DNA of 64,000 nt from JANLVI01 sp031363915 (GTDB lineage Bacteria; Vulcanimicrobiota; Vulcanimicrobiia; Vulcanimicrobiales; Vulcanimicrobiaceae). The stretch spans positions 1 to 64,000 of the forward strand of contig JANLVI010000013.1 of assembly GCA_031363915.1 (NCBI GenBank). The letters are read 5' to 3'. Of this stretch, positions 45,061 through 53,794 are shown piece by piece (position 1 is the stretch's first letter; each line of letters starts with the position of its first letter). Under the pieces are notes generated by a model, which ran no database searches, had not been told where the DNA came from, and saw only the letters and a list, made by a program, of their open reading frames with translations. The translations under genes and the position numbers were made by a program.

Positions 45061-47001
45061 GTGCCGTCCGTTACGCGCGCGTCATACAAGCGCGATCTCC
45101 TCGTTTTTCGCGTGCTCTTGGCCCACGTGCCGGTTATCGCGCTCGTGGGAATTCTCAACTCCACCTTGGTCCTCGCGCTGGTTTCGGGGCTCGCGATCGC
45201 ACTCGTGGCGACGGTGGCATATTTCACACTGGGCGGAAAACGCGCGTTCCGCGGCGTCGCCGGCGCACTGCTGATGATGGATTCGGGCGCGCTAATCGCT
45301 GCAAGCCACGGCGATTCCGCGATGCATTTTCACGTCTTCATCACGCTGACATTCTTGATCTTGTACTTCGACTGGTTGCCAATCGCAACCGCGACGGTCG
45401 CAATTGCTGTGCACCACGTGATCGGCAACCTCTTCTTTCCGACCTACGCATTCGATACGGGCATGTCGTGGACCATGGTCATCACGCACGCGGTATACGT
45501 GATCATCGAAGCGGTCGCCGCCGGGTACGTGGCACTCCGCATTCGAGCGAGCACCCTTGCGATTGCAAAGACCGCCGATCGTCTGGCCGAGCAGCAGCTC
45601 CCCGCATTCCGCAGCGCGATCGAAGCGATCGCCCACGGCGATTTGACGCATGTTTCGCACTTTACTGCCGAGCCGCTTGCCATATCCGCCTCCGATGAGA
45701 TCGGTATGGTGGCTGCATCCTTCAACCGCATACAAGATGAAATCGCATCGAGCGCAGCAGCTTTCAATGCGACGCGCCAGCAGTTGCGCGATCTCGTCAC
45801 CGGCATCGCGTCGGCATCCGGTAGCATCGCGACGGCGAGTTCCGAGTTCGCCGCAGCGACGAGTAGCGCGAGCCTCGTTGTCGAACACATCTCCTCCGCA
45901 ACGGAAAACGTCGCAATCGGAACGCAAGAACAAACCATTGAGATCGCGGCGGCCAGTACCGCAGTCGAACAGCTCGCGCGAGCCGCATCGCAAATCTCCG
46001 ATGGCGCCTTCGATCAAGCCAACGCCATCCAGTCGGTCGTCTCCGAGGTAAACGACCTCGACGGTCAAATCGCACAAGTGGCGACGCTCGGCGCAACGCT
46101 CACCACCGCCGCTCGCGCGGCGAATGCCGAAGCGGTCAACGGCACGGACGCCGTCACGCGCAGTGCCGAAGCCGTCGAACAGCTGCGCGAACTCTCGATC
46201 CAAACCGAACGTGCGATGACCTCGCTCGAAGACCGCTCCGGTGCCGTCGAAGAGATCGTCGCGACGATCGGCGAGATCGCCGACCAAACGAATCTCCTTG
46301 CGCTCAACGCAGCGATCGAAGCGGCCCGGGCGGGCCAGCATGGTCGCGGCTTCGCCGTCGTCGCCGATGAAGTGCGCAAGCTCGCCGAACGCGCAGCGAA
46401 ATCGACGGGCGAAATCAACAGCATTCTCTCTGCGATCCGCCGTGAGACGGTCACGGTTGCGAGTGCGATGCGAACCTCAGGAATGGCAATGGAACAGGGA
46501 CTCGCTCTTGCGACGAGTGCCAAAGGAGCACTCACCTCGCTGCGCGGACGCATCGAGGAAACCGGCCAGATCGCCGATTCGATGGTCGCCGGATCGGACA
46601 CGATGCGTTCCTCGAGCCGTCGCGTAAACGAAAACGTCGCAGCGATCTCGGCCGTGATCGAAGAGAATGCCGCTGCCGGCGCCGAGGTTTACGTAACGAC
46701 GAATCACGTCAATCAAACGCTAGGCAAGATCACCGACGCCTCACGCTCGCAAGCGCTGACGGCCGAGGGTGTGTCAAATTCGATCATGGAACTAGTCGAG
46801 CACGTTCAAGAGATGGATGCAAACGCGCTCGCGTTGAATGCGCAGTCGGACGGACTGAGCGCGATGATCCGCAGCTTCAAAGTCGGTAGCGACGAACCCG
46901 GCATGCCAGTCCTCGGCGTGACGCCGGCCGAGCGGCGCTCGTCCTTCGCGCTGAATTCTGCACCGAGAAAAGCCGAGCGCGTCGTGGCCGATCGCCGCTA
47001 A
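45061..47001 (+). CDS. Methyl-accepting chemotaxis protein
   Basis: The 646-residue receptor has about six N-terminal transmembrane helices (1-165) instead of a periplasmic ligand domain, a HAMP-like linker and a long coiled-coil signalling domain. The hairpin tip is EIVATIGEIADQTNLLALNA then AIEAARAGQHGRGFAVVADE. It should sense an intramembrane or intracellular cue and signal to CheA. The GTG at 45061 is preceded by AAAAGGAG at 45047-45054 and is preferred over an upstream GTG at 45025. A strong terminator follows. Confidence 0.93.
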   Translation: MPSVTRASYKRDLLVFRVLLAHVPVIALVGILNSTLVLALVSGLAIALVATVAYFTLGGKRAFRGVAGALLMMDSGALIAASHGDSAMHFHVFITLTFLILYFDWLPIATATVAIAVHHVIGNLFFPTYAFDTGMSWTMVITHAVYVIIEAVAAGYVALRIRASTLAIAKTADRLAEQQLPAFRSAIEAIAHGDLTHVSHFTAEPLAISASDEIGMVAASFNRIQDEIASSAAAFNATRQQLRDLVTGIASASGSIATASSEFAAATSSASLVVEHISSATENVAIGTQEQTIEIAAASTAVEQLARAASQISDGAFDQANAIQSVVSEVNDLDGQIAQVATLGATLTTAARAANAEAVNGTDAVTRSAEAVEQLRELSIQTERAMTSLEDRSGAVEEIVATIGEIADQTNLLALNAAIEAARAGQHGRGFAVVADEVRKLAERAAKSTGEINSILSAIRRETVTVASAMRTSGMAMEQGLALATSAKGALTSLRGRIEETGQIADSMVAGSDTMRSSSRRVNENVAAISAVIEENAAAGAEVYVTTNHVNQTLGKITDASRSQALTAEGVSNSIMELVEHVQEMDANALALNAQSDGLSAMIRSFKVGSDEPGMPVLGVTPAERRSSFALNSAPRKAERVVADRR

Positions 47002-47014
47002 ACGACCGCGACGT

Positions 47015-47051
47015 AGAAAAGGAACCTCGCTCGCCGCGAGGTTCCTTTTCT
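47015..47051. terminator. Bidirectional terminator
   Basis: A perfect 16-bp stem (47015-47030 with 47036-47051) with a 5-nt loop, A-rich on the left side and T-rich on the right, separates the chemoreceptor gene from the convergent gdhA. Confidence 0.93.
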
Positions 47052-47068
47052 ATTTGCCGGGAATCGAC

Positions 47069-48328
47069 TTACGCGTAAACGCCGCGCATCTTGAGCGAGG
47101 TAACGACGCGTTCGATCGCGACCATATAAGCCGCGGTGCGAAGCGTGACGCCGCGCGCATCGGCAAGCGCGCGAACCACGTGGAAGTTTTCGATCAACTG
47201 TTCTTTGAGACGCTCGTTGACTTCTTTTTCTTTCCAGAACCAGCCCTGACGATCTTGAACCCACTCGAAGTAGGAGACCGTCACGCCGCCTGCGTTGGCG
47301 ATGATATCGGGGATGACGACAATGCCGGCATCTTTGAAAACGTGATCCGCTTCGGGTGTCGTTGGACCGTTTGCGCCCTCGACGATGAGCTTCGCTTTGA
47401 TGCGGTGCGCGTTCTCGATCGTGAGCACTTTTTCGAGCGCGGCGGGGACGAGCACGTCGCAATCGACTTCGAGCAGCGCGGCGTTGGATATCTTCTCACC
47501 GCCGCGATAGCCCGCCAGGGAGTGATGTTCTCGCGCGTAGGCGATCGCTCCATGGATGTCCAGCCCTGCCGCGTTGTGATACGCGCCCGTCACATCGGAA
47601 ATGCCGACGACCTTACAGCCACCATCGACGAACATCTTCGCCGCAACCGATCCGACGTTGCCGAAACCTTGCACGACAACGCGCGCGCCTTCGATCTGCA
47701 TACCCATGACGGCCATCTGATCGAATGCGGTGAGCGAAACGCCGCGCCCCGTTGCCTCGACGCGCCCGCGCGAACCACCGATTTCAAGTGGCTTGCCCGT
47801 CACGACGCCCGGCGTGTTCGCATGCGTGTGCATCGAGTACGTATCCATGAACCACGCCATGATTTGTGGCGTCGTGCCGACATCGGGGGCAGGAACGTCT
47901 TTATCGGGGCCGACGACTTCGACGAGTTCGGCTGCGTAGCGCCGCGTGATGCGTTCGAGTTCGCTCTGCGAGAGCGTCGTCGGGTCGCAAGTGACACCGC
48001 CCTTACCGCCGCCGAAGGGAAGATCGACGGCCGCGCATTTCCAGGTCATCCAGAACGCGAGGGCCGTGACTTCATCGAGCGTTACGCCGGGGTGATAGCG
48101 GATGCCGCCCTTGGCCGGGCCGCGTGCGAAATTGTACTGGACGCGGTAGCCCGTGTAGACTTCGAGCTGACCGTTGTCGCGCTGGAAAGGGATCGAGAAA
48201 ATGATCTGACGCGAGGGATGCGTGAGGATCGCTCGCATTCCGTCGTCGAGATTGAGCAGCGCGGCAGCTTCGTTGAAATACGTAATCGCATCACCGAAGA
48301 CAGAAACGTCGCGCACGGCAGTCGTCAT
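47069..48328 (-). CDS. gdhA: Glutamate dehydrogenase
   Basis: The 419-residue Glu/Leu/Phe/Val dehydrogenase interconverts glutamate and 2-oxoglutarate plus ammonia. The catalytic lysine segment is DLPFGGGKGGV and the cofactor site is VQGFGNVGSVAAKMF; the N-terminal FSIPFQRDNGQLEVYTGYRV block is conserved. TTAGGAGG lies about 11 nt before the ATG. Two 12-bp direct repeats upstream may be a regulator site. NAD versus NADP preference is not decided here. Confidence 0.95.
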   Translation of the reverse strand: MTTAVRDVSVFGDAITYFNEAAALLNLDDGMRAILTHPSRQIIFSIPFQRDNGQLEVYTGYRVQYNFARGPAKGGIRYHPGVTLDEVTALAFWMTWKCAAVDLPFGGGKGGVTCDPTTLSQSELERITRRYAAELVEVVGPDKDVPAPDVGTTPQIMAWFMDTYSMHTHANTPGVVTGKPLEIGGSRGRVEATGRGVSLTAFDQMAVMGMQIEGARVVVQGFGNVGSVAAKMFVDGGCKVVGISDVTGAYHNAAGLDIHGAIAYAREHHSLAGYRGGEKISNAALLEVDCDVLVPAALEKVLTIENAHRIKAKLIVEGANGPTTPEADHVFKDAGIVVIPDIIANAGGVTVSYFEWVQDRQGWFWKEKEVNERLKEQLIENFHVVRALADARGVTLRTAAYMVAIERVVTSLKMRGVYA

Positions 48329-48369
48329 TTGTAGTGTGGCCTCCTAAATATGCCGCGTTCAGGCTTTAG

Positions 48370-48414
48370 GACAAATGGCGAATTTCCCTAGCGTATGATT
48401 CGACATTTGGCGAG
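48370..48414. promoter_or_regulatory. Two direct repeats upstream of gdhA
   Basis: GACAAATGGCGA (48370-48381) and GACATTTGGCGA (48402-48413) match at 10 of 12 positions and are 32 bp apart (about three helical turns), 40-90 bp upstream of gdhA. They look like a tandem regulator site. Confidence 0.4.
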
Positions 48415-48470
48415 TCATCGCTATCCTAGTTCCTCACCCTCTTCCCGAGTGCCCACGAACCCCCCGTGGG

Positions 48471-49565
48471 CTAGACGTTGAAACGGAAGTTCACGACGTC
48501 ACCCTCTTGCATGACATACTCCTTGCCCTCGCTGCGCATGAGCCCGGCCGCTTTGATCGCCTCCATCGTCTTGAGGCGTGCATAATCCTCATACGAGACG
48601 ATCTCGGCCCGGATAAAGCCCCGCTCGATGTCGCTATGAATCTTGCCCGCGGCTTGCGGGGCGCGGGTATTCTTATCGATCGTCCAGGCGCGCGTTTCTT
48701 GTTCGCCGGTCGTGAGGAACGTCATTAGGCCCAGCAGGTCGTAGGCCGAGACGATCAGCTGGTCGAGGCCGCCGCTATCGATGCCGAGTTCCGTCTTAAA
48801 CTCATCGGCTTCCTCATCGGAGAGTCCGACAAACTCCGACTCGACTTTGCCGGAAAATGCGATCGCGCGGCTGTTCTCAGCCTTGGCATGGGCGAAGACC
48901 GCCTGCGCAAGCGGGCCAGGCTTGCCGATCTGGTCCTCATCGACGTTGGCGACGTAGAGCATCGGCTTTGCTGTGAGCAGAAAGCTTTCGCGCGCGAGCT
49001 CCATCTGCAAGGAGCCAGCGGCAAACGTCCGGGCCGGCTTTCCGTCTTCGAGAGTTTTGATGAGGTCCCGCAGCGCGTCGAGGCGCGGCACGATCTTCGG
49101 GTTGACGCGGGCTTCGCGGGCGAGTTTGTCTTCGCGCTTTTGCAAGGTCGCAAGATCCGCCAGCGCCATTTCGATATCGATGATTTCGATATCGCGCAGC
49201 GGATCGGGGCCGCCCTCGACGTGCGTGACGTTGTCGTCTTCAAAACAGCGTACCACCATCGCCACGGCATCCGTTTCACGAATGTGACTGAGGAACGCGT
49301 TGCCCAAGCCTTGGCCGCTGGCCGCACCGCGAACGAGACCGGCGATATCGACGAACTTCATCGTCGCATAGACGATTTTCTTCGTATGGCTGATCTCGGA
49401 GAGGACCTTGATCCGGTTGTCCGGGACGGGAACCTCACCGATATTGGGCTCGATCGTCGCAAACGGGTAGTTTGCCGCGAGCGCTTGAGCGGAACGGGTA
49501 AGAGCGTTAAAAATCGTCGATTTCCCGACATTGGGAAGTCCGACGATTCCACAGGATAAAGCCAT
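48471..49565 (-). CDS. ychF: Ribosome-associated ATPase YchF (OLA1/Obg family)
   Basis: The 364-residue TRAFAC NTPase has P-loop GLPNVGKSTIFNAL, DIAGLVRGAASGQGLGNAFL as switch region, the NVDE-type base motif (YVANVDED) that gives ATP preference, and the C-terminal TGS domain ending in YVMQEGDVVNFRFNV. The ATG at 49565 yields the canonical MALSCGIVGLPN start; an 8-codon upstream extension was rejected. Confidence 0.96.
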   Translation of the reverse strand: MALSCGIVGLPNVGKSTIFNALTRSAQALAANYPFATIEPNIGEVPVPDNRIKVLSEISHTKKIVYATMKFVDIAGLVRGAASGQGLGNAFLSHIRETDAVAMVVRCFEDDNVTHVEGGPDPLRDIEIIDIEMALADLATLQKREDKLAREARVNPKIVPRLDALRDLIKTLEDGKPARTFAAGSLQMELARESFLLTAKPMLYVANVDEDQIGKPGPLAQAVFAHAKAENSRAIAFSGKVESEFVGLSDEEADEFKTELGIDSGGLDQLIVSAYDLLGLMTFLTTGEQETRAWTIDKNTRAPQAAGKIHSDIERGFIRAEIVSYEDYARLKTMEAIKAAGLMRSEGKEYVMQEGDVVNFRFNV

Positions 49566-49608
49566 GGAGGCTCTCTTTGATCCAACCAAAGGATTCGCCC
49601 TACATGCG

Positions 49609-49614
49609 TAGGAT
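49609..49614 (+). promoter_or_regulatory. -10-like element of a leaderless gene
   Basis: TAGGAT ends 9 nt before the ATG at 49624 and there is no Shine-Dalgarno in that gap. The element is the right half of the palindrome CCTAC-ATGC-GTAGG (49600-49612) between divergent ychF and the bifunctional nuclease gene; a GGATTC direct repeat occurs at 49591 and 49611. Confidence 0.4.
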
Positions 49615-49623
49615 TCTCCGGTG

Positions 49624-50097
49624 ATGCGTCAGATGAAGGTTGACAAGCTCGGAATCGATTTGCTAACGCACGATCCGGTCGTCATCCTAAAGGATCTCGA
49701 AGGCAAACGCTACTTACCGATTCTCATCGGTCCTTTCGAGGCGACCGCAATCGCTCTTGCACTGGAAGGAACGCAGGTTCCGCGTCCGCTCTCCCACGAT
49801 CTCATGCGCAGTATGCTGGAATCGATGTCGGCAAAACTCGAGCAGATTATCATTCACGACATCAAAGACTCGACATTTTTTGCAAAGTTGATCGTGCGTC
49901 AGAACGGCGACACGCAAGAGATCGACGCGCGTCCCTCCGACGGCATCGCGCTCGCGCTGCGCATGCACGCACCGATCTACGTGACGGACAAGATCGCTCT
50001 CGAAGAAACGGTCCCCGACAAGAAAGCCGATGTCGAGGATACGCAGCGTTTCAAGAAGTTCATCGAAGAGCTCAAGCCGAGCGACTTCCGGGAATAA
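49624..50097 (+). CDS. Bifunctional nuclease family protein (DUF151)
   Basis: The 157-residue protein has the family blocks DPVVILKDLEGKRYLPILIG, EATAIALALEG, RPLSHDLMRSMLE and ARPSDGIALALRMHAPIYV. Plant relatives show DNase/RNase activity; the bacterial role is uncertain. A start at GTG 49621 is possible. The C-terminus is a charged coiled-coil-like tail. Confidence 0.9.
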   Translation: MRQMKVDKLGIDLLTHDPVVILKDLEGKRYLPILIGPFEATAIALALEGTQVPRPLSHDLMRSMLESMSAKLEQIIIHDIKDSTFFAKLIVRQNGDTQEIDARPSDGIALALRMHAPIYVTDKIALEETVPDKKADVEDTQRFKKFIEELKPSDFRE

Positions 50098-50122
50098 CTC
50101 CGCGCGTGTTCGCGGCGCGCGA

Positions 50123-51745
50123 TTAGATACTCCACTCCCACGCATTCCACCACGGCGCGATGGTGGGCGAGGGGCGGTAGCCTTTCATGTCGCTGTTGCG
50201 CACGCTCAATCGCCGCAGCTCGTACATCGGCAGGTAAGGGATGGTCTCGTGGATGCGGCGTTGGACCTGGGCGTAGATCTTCGCGCGTTTCTGCGGGTCA
50301 TCGACGGTCAGTCCCAGGCGTTCACCCGCGTCGACCACCGGATCGCAGTACCGAAACGAGTTCTCGCCTTTGGGCGGGAAGCGATCGCAGCCAAGATAGG
50401 TCAAATTGTCGGGATCGTAGTTGAGCGTTTCCGAATAGTATGCGAAATCGTACTTGCCGGTGATGATCGGGCCGTCATAGGCAAAGACGATGTTGTACGG
50501 ATAGTTTTTGATCGTCATGCTGATGCCGACGTCGTGCAGCCAACCTTGAATCTGCACCGCAAGCGCCCGGCTGTTCGCCGAACCCGCGATCCCCGACATC
50601 ACAAAGTCGAGTTTCTCCGTCCCTTTGGCGCGGGTGCCATCCGCGCCGACCTTCCAGCCGTTCTTATCCAAAATCGCGCGTGCCGCGGCGGGGTCATACG
50701 CGTAGGGCGGGTTTTTTACGTAGCCAATGGCGATCGGTGGGATGATGTCGTAGGCGCGTTCGCCGACACCGTGCGTCACTTTGGCGATGATCGTATCGAA
50801 ATCGATCGCGCGTGAAATCGCGCGCCGCACGGCGGGATCGCGCAGGCCCGGTCGCGCGTTGTTCATCAGGAAGATCGACTGACCGCTCCACGGTGCAAGA
50901 TCGACCGTCACGCCCGCAAGGCCGCGAAATTGGTCGACGAGCGAACCCGGCGGACTCACGACGAAATCGACGTCGTGCGATTTCACTTGCGCGAGTATCG
51001 TGTTGTCGTCGGGGATCACGACGAACTCGATGCGATCGAGTTTGGGTCGGCCGTGAAAATAGTTCTCGTTGGCGACGAGGGTGATACCGCGCCCGCGATC
51101 CCAGCGCACGAATTTGAACGGTCCCGTTCCGATCGGCGCGGCGTTGAACGCCGCTTCGTTGATATTGGGCAGCTTGCCGAGCAGATGCTCGGGGAGGATG
51201 GACTTTGCTCCCTCTTGCAGCGTCGTGAAGAACTGCGTGACGAACGGCGGATAGCGCCGCTTGAGATGCACGACGAGCGTCGCGTCGTCGGGCGTGTCGA
51301 TCCCGGCGACTTCCGAATAGCCTTCGCGGTGAAAAACGTTGTTGCGCCCGTTTAAGACGGCCGTCCACGTCCACTTAACGTCGTGCGAGGTGAAGCGCAC
51401 GCCGTCGTGCCAGACGACGTCTTTGCGCAAATGATAGGTGACGGTGCGGCCGTCTTTGCCGATACCGCCGTTGGCGAGGGACGGCACCTCAGTCGCAAGA
51501 TCGCCGATCAGTTTACCGTTATCGTCGGCGATAACTAAATACGAGAACACAAGCGAACTCAAGCCTTCGACCAAATCCATCGTCGAGAGCAATGGATTGA
51601 AATGATCGGGCTCCGAGACATCAGCGATTCGCAACACGCCGGCCTTGGTATACGGGTGGCGATCGCCCGCGATTGCTTGCGGATCGACCCGCGTACACCC
51701 CACGACGACGAGCAGGCTCAAAATGAGGGCGCACAAGCGAAGCAT
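50123..51745 (-). CDS. Solute-binding lipoprotein, family 5 (peptide/nickel type)
   Basis: The 540-residue extracytoplasmic lipoprotein starts at MLRLCALILSLLVVVGC (lipobox VVGC). It carries SBP family 5 features: SEPDHFNPLLSTMD, VTYHLRKDVVWHDGVRFTSHDVKWTW, and the C-terminal PYLPMYELRRLS. It binds peptides or similar ligands for an ABC importer, but no permease or ATPase genes are adjacent. The long open frame to 51985 was not used because the signal peptide defines the start. Confidence 0.9.
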   Translation of the reverse strand: MLRLCALILSLLVVVGCTRVDPQAIAGDRHPYTKAGVLRIADVSEPDHFNPLLSTMDLVEGLSSLVFSYLVIADDNGKLIGDLATEVPSLANGGIGKDGRTVTYHLRKDVVWHDGVRFTSHDVKWTWTAVLNGRNNVFHREGYSEVAGIDTPDDATLVVHLKRRYPPFVTQFFTTLQEGAKSILPEHLLGKLPNINEAAFNAAPIGTGPFKFVRWDRGRGITLVANENYFHGRPKLDRIEFVVIPDDNTILAQVKSHDVDFVVSPPGSLVDQFRGLAGVTVDLAPWSGQSIFLMNNARPGLRDPAVRRAISRAIDFDTIIAKVTHGVGERAYDIIPPIAIGYVKNPPYAYDPAAARAILDKNGWKVGADGTRAKGTEKLDFVMSGIAGSANSRALAVQIQGWLHDVGISMTIKNYPYNIVFAYDGPIITGKYDFAYYSETLNYDPDNLTYLGCDRFPPKGENSFRYCDPVVDAGERLGLTVDDPQKRAKIYAQVQRRIHETIPYLPMYELRRLSVRNSDMKGYRPSPTIAPWWNAWEWSI

Positions 51746-51834
51746 GGTCGCGGGTTCGCGCGATGGGGGAGGGAGCCTTCCGCTGCCGCGCCGAACGCGC
51801 GGCGTTGCCTTCCACCCACTACGAGGAGACCACG

Positions 51835-52638
51835 TTGGCGAAAGAGCACGCCGAAATCGGCGTCTTCGGCGGTTCGGGCTTCTACAGCTTGATCGAGAAC
51901 GCGCGCGAAGTCTGGATCGAAACGCCATACGGCATGCCGAGTGACAAAATCGCGCTCGGAGAGATCGCCGGACGCAAGGTCGCATTTCTGCCGCGGCACG
52001 GCAAAGACCATCGCTTCCCGCCGCAAGTCATCAACTATCGTGCGAACGCCTGGGCGATGAAAGAACTCGGCGTCGAGCGGATCATCGGGCCGACGGCTTG
52101 CGGTTCGCTCAAAGCCTCCGTCAAGCCGGGCGACATGGTCGTCGCGGATCAAATCGTCGACCGCACGAGCGGGCGAAAAGATACGTTTTTCGACGGCCCG
52201 GTCACCACGCACGTCGGCTTTGCCGACCCGTACTGCGCGCAGCTCCGTCCGATCGCAATCGAAGCGCTCCGCGCTGAAGGCATCACCACGCACGAAACCG
52301 GGACGATCGTTGTCATCCAGGGCCCGCGGTTTTCGACGCGCGCTGAATCGAAGTGGTTCTCGAGCCTCGGGTGGGAAGTCATCAACATGACGAATTACCC
52401 GGAGTCGTATTTGGCGCGCGAACTCGAGATGTGCTACGTCAACATCTCGTTAATCACGGACTACGACGTCGGCCTCGAGGGTGACAACGGGATCGAACCG
52501 GTCTCGCACGCAGGCGTGATGAAGATTTTCGCGAGCAACAACGAGCGCGTTAAAAACGGGATCTCCCGCATCATCGAAAACACGCCCAAAGAACGTACGT
52601 GCACGTGCGGCAGCGCCCTCGCCGGCGCGCAAGGATGA
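51835..52638 (+). CDS. mtnP: S-methyl-5'-thioadenosine phosphorylase
   Basis: Phosphorolyses methylthioadenosine in methionine salvage. The 267-residue protein has IGVFGGSGFY (phosphate loop), FLPRHGKDHRFPPQVINYRA, GPTACGSLK, GPRFSTRAES and NMTNYPESYLARE. The TTG at 51835 with GAGGAGA about 6 nt upstream is the best start; an upstream ATG (51763) gives an unrelated extension. It overlaps the next gene by 4 nt. Confidence 0.92.
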   Translation: MAKEHAEIGVFGGSGFYSLIENAREVWIETPYGMPSDKIALGEIAGRKVAFLPRHGKDHRFPPQVINYRANAWAMKELGVERIIGPTACGSLKASVKPGDMVVADQIVDRTSGRKDTFFDGPVTTHVGFADPYCAQLRPIAIEALRAEGITTHETGTIVVIQGPRFSTRAESKWFSSLGWEVINMTNYPESYLARELEMCYVNISLITDYDVGLEGDNGIEPVSHAGVMKIFASNNERVKNGISRIIENTPKERTCTCGSALAGAQG

Positions 52639-53363
52639 AGCAGCGGTTGTCCGGGGTCGATCTCGGCGCTTACGTCACGGCGTTCAGCCACCTCGCGCGC
52701 AACCCCGCGCTTTTCGTCGCGCCGCTGCTCATGACCGTCATCGGCGTACTCGTGCAGCAATTGCTGGGGAATAGCGGCGGCGTGATCGGCGGCATCACGG
52801 GCGGTTTTGCGGGTCTCTTCGTGTTCTTACTGGACTCGTTCGGCTTCGGCGTTGCGATGATCATCGCCGATGACATCTGGCGTCACGGAAAAGGCAGCTT
52901 CGATCACGGCTGGGAGGAGGGCAAACGGCGCGGCGGCGGCATTCTGCTCGCGGCGATCGGCTACAATTTCATTCTCTTCGTCGCGGGTTATGCGGGAAAT
53001 CTGGTCGGGCCGCTTGGTCTTGTCGTGATGGCGGTCGCAGCCTATTTCTTTATCTATACGATCCCCGCAGCGGCGATCGGCGGAATCCCAGGCGGCGCCG
53101 CACTCCAAGCATCGCTCGAAAAAGCGCGCGCCAATCCCGTTCCAACGTTGATTCTCGCTATTGTCACCATTCTCGTCTACGTGTATCTGGGAACGATGCT
53201 CTTGCCGCCGCTGATCTCGGCGTTTCTCTCGCCGTACAACTTCACGGGCTCGACCATCGTCGACTTGCTGATCTCCGCGATCGTCCGCGCGGTCGCACTC
53301 TCGTACGTCGCACTGGTCACCGCGAAAGTCTACAGCGACCTCGCCTTCGGCCGCCGCCCCTAA
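52635..53363 (+). CDS. Conserved-type membrane protein, unknown function
   Basis: The 242-residue protein has about five to six helices, including a Gly-rich hairpin (GNSGGVIGGITGGFAGLFVF), and resembles EI24/CysZ-like or DUF4013-like integral membrane proteins only in general layout. I cannot assign it. The ATG overlaps the mtnP stop (ATGA), so it is cotranscribed with mtnP. Its stop interlocks with the convergent thioesterase stop in a CTAA tetramer. Confidence 0.75.
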   Translation: MKQRLSGVDLGAYVTAFSHLARNPALFVAPLLMTVIGVLVQQLLGNSGGVIGGITGGFAGLFVFLLDSFGFGVAMIIADDIWRHGKGSFDHGWEEGKRRGGGILLAAIGYNFILFVAGYAGNLVGPLGLVVMAVAAYFFIYTIPAAAIGGIPGGAALQASLEKARANPVPTLILAIVTILVYVYLGTMLLPPLISAFLSPYNFTGSTIVDLLISAIVRAVALSYVALVTAKVYSDLAFGRRP

Positions 53364-53794
53364 GTCTTCGCGGGCGGCGCTGCGGGCGGCTGCTGTGAGG
53401 GCGGCTGAATGTAGGTGAGCGTGTGGTGCGTGATGATCGCGCCGCGCGCGTCTTCGCACGTCGCCGTGCCGAAGATCAACTGGTCGCCAACATCGGAAAC
53501 TTCGGCCTCGCACCAGAAATCTTCACCGCGCACGCCGGAGAGAAAACTGGTACGCATCTCGGTCGTGACCGCCAGCTCGGCTGCGGGACCCAGCGCTGCG
53601 TAAACGGCAAGCCACATCACGACATCGGCTGCCGCCATGTAGATGAAACCCGGCACGACCCCACCCGGTCGGACGTAGTGCGAACGAAACGGGACGCGCG
53701 CGCGCACGCGATGACCTTGGATCGACTCGATGACGATGCCGTATTCGCGCGTGAAGTCACTCGTATCGAGGATCGCCTGCAAATCCGCGATCAT
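53360..53794 (-). CDS. PaaI-like hotdog thioesterase
   Basis: The 144-residue hotdog-fold protein: GIVIESIQGHRVRARVPFRS, then RPGGVVPGFIYMAAADVVMW (the core helix with the general base region) and VTTEMRTSFLSGVRGEDFWC. It is likely an acyl-CoA thioesterase. The ATG overlaps the holB stop by 4 nt, so it belongs to the tmk-holB operon. Confidence 0.85.
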   Translation of the reverse strand: MIADLQAILDTSDFTREYGIVIESIQGHRVRARVPFRSHYVRPGGVVPGFIYMAAADVVMWLAVYAALGPAAELAVTTEMRTSFLSGVRGEDFWCEAEVSDVGDQLIFGTATCEDARGAIITHHTLTYIQPPSQQPPAAPPAKT

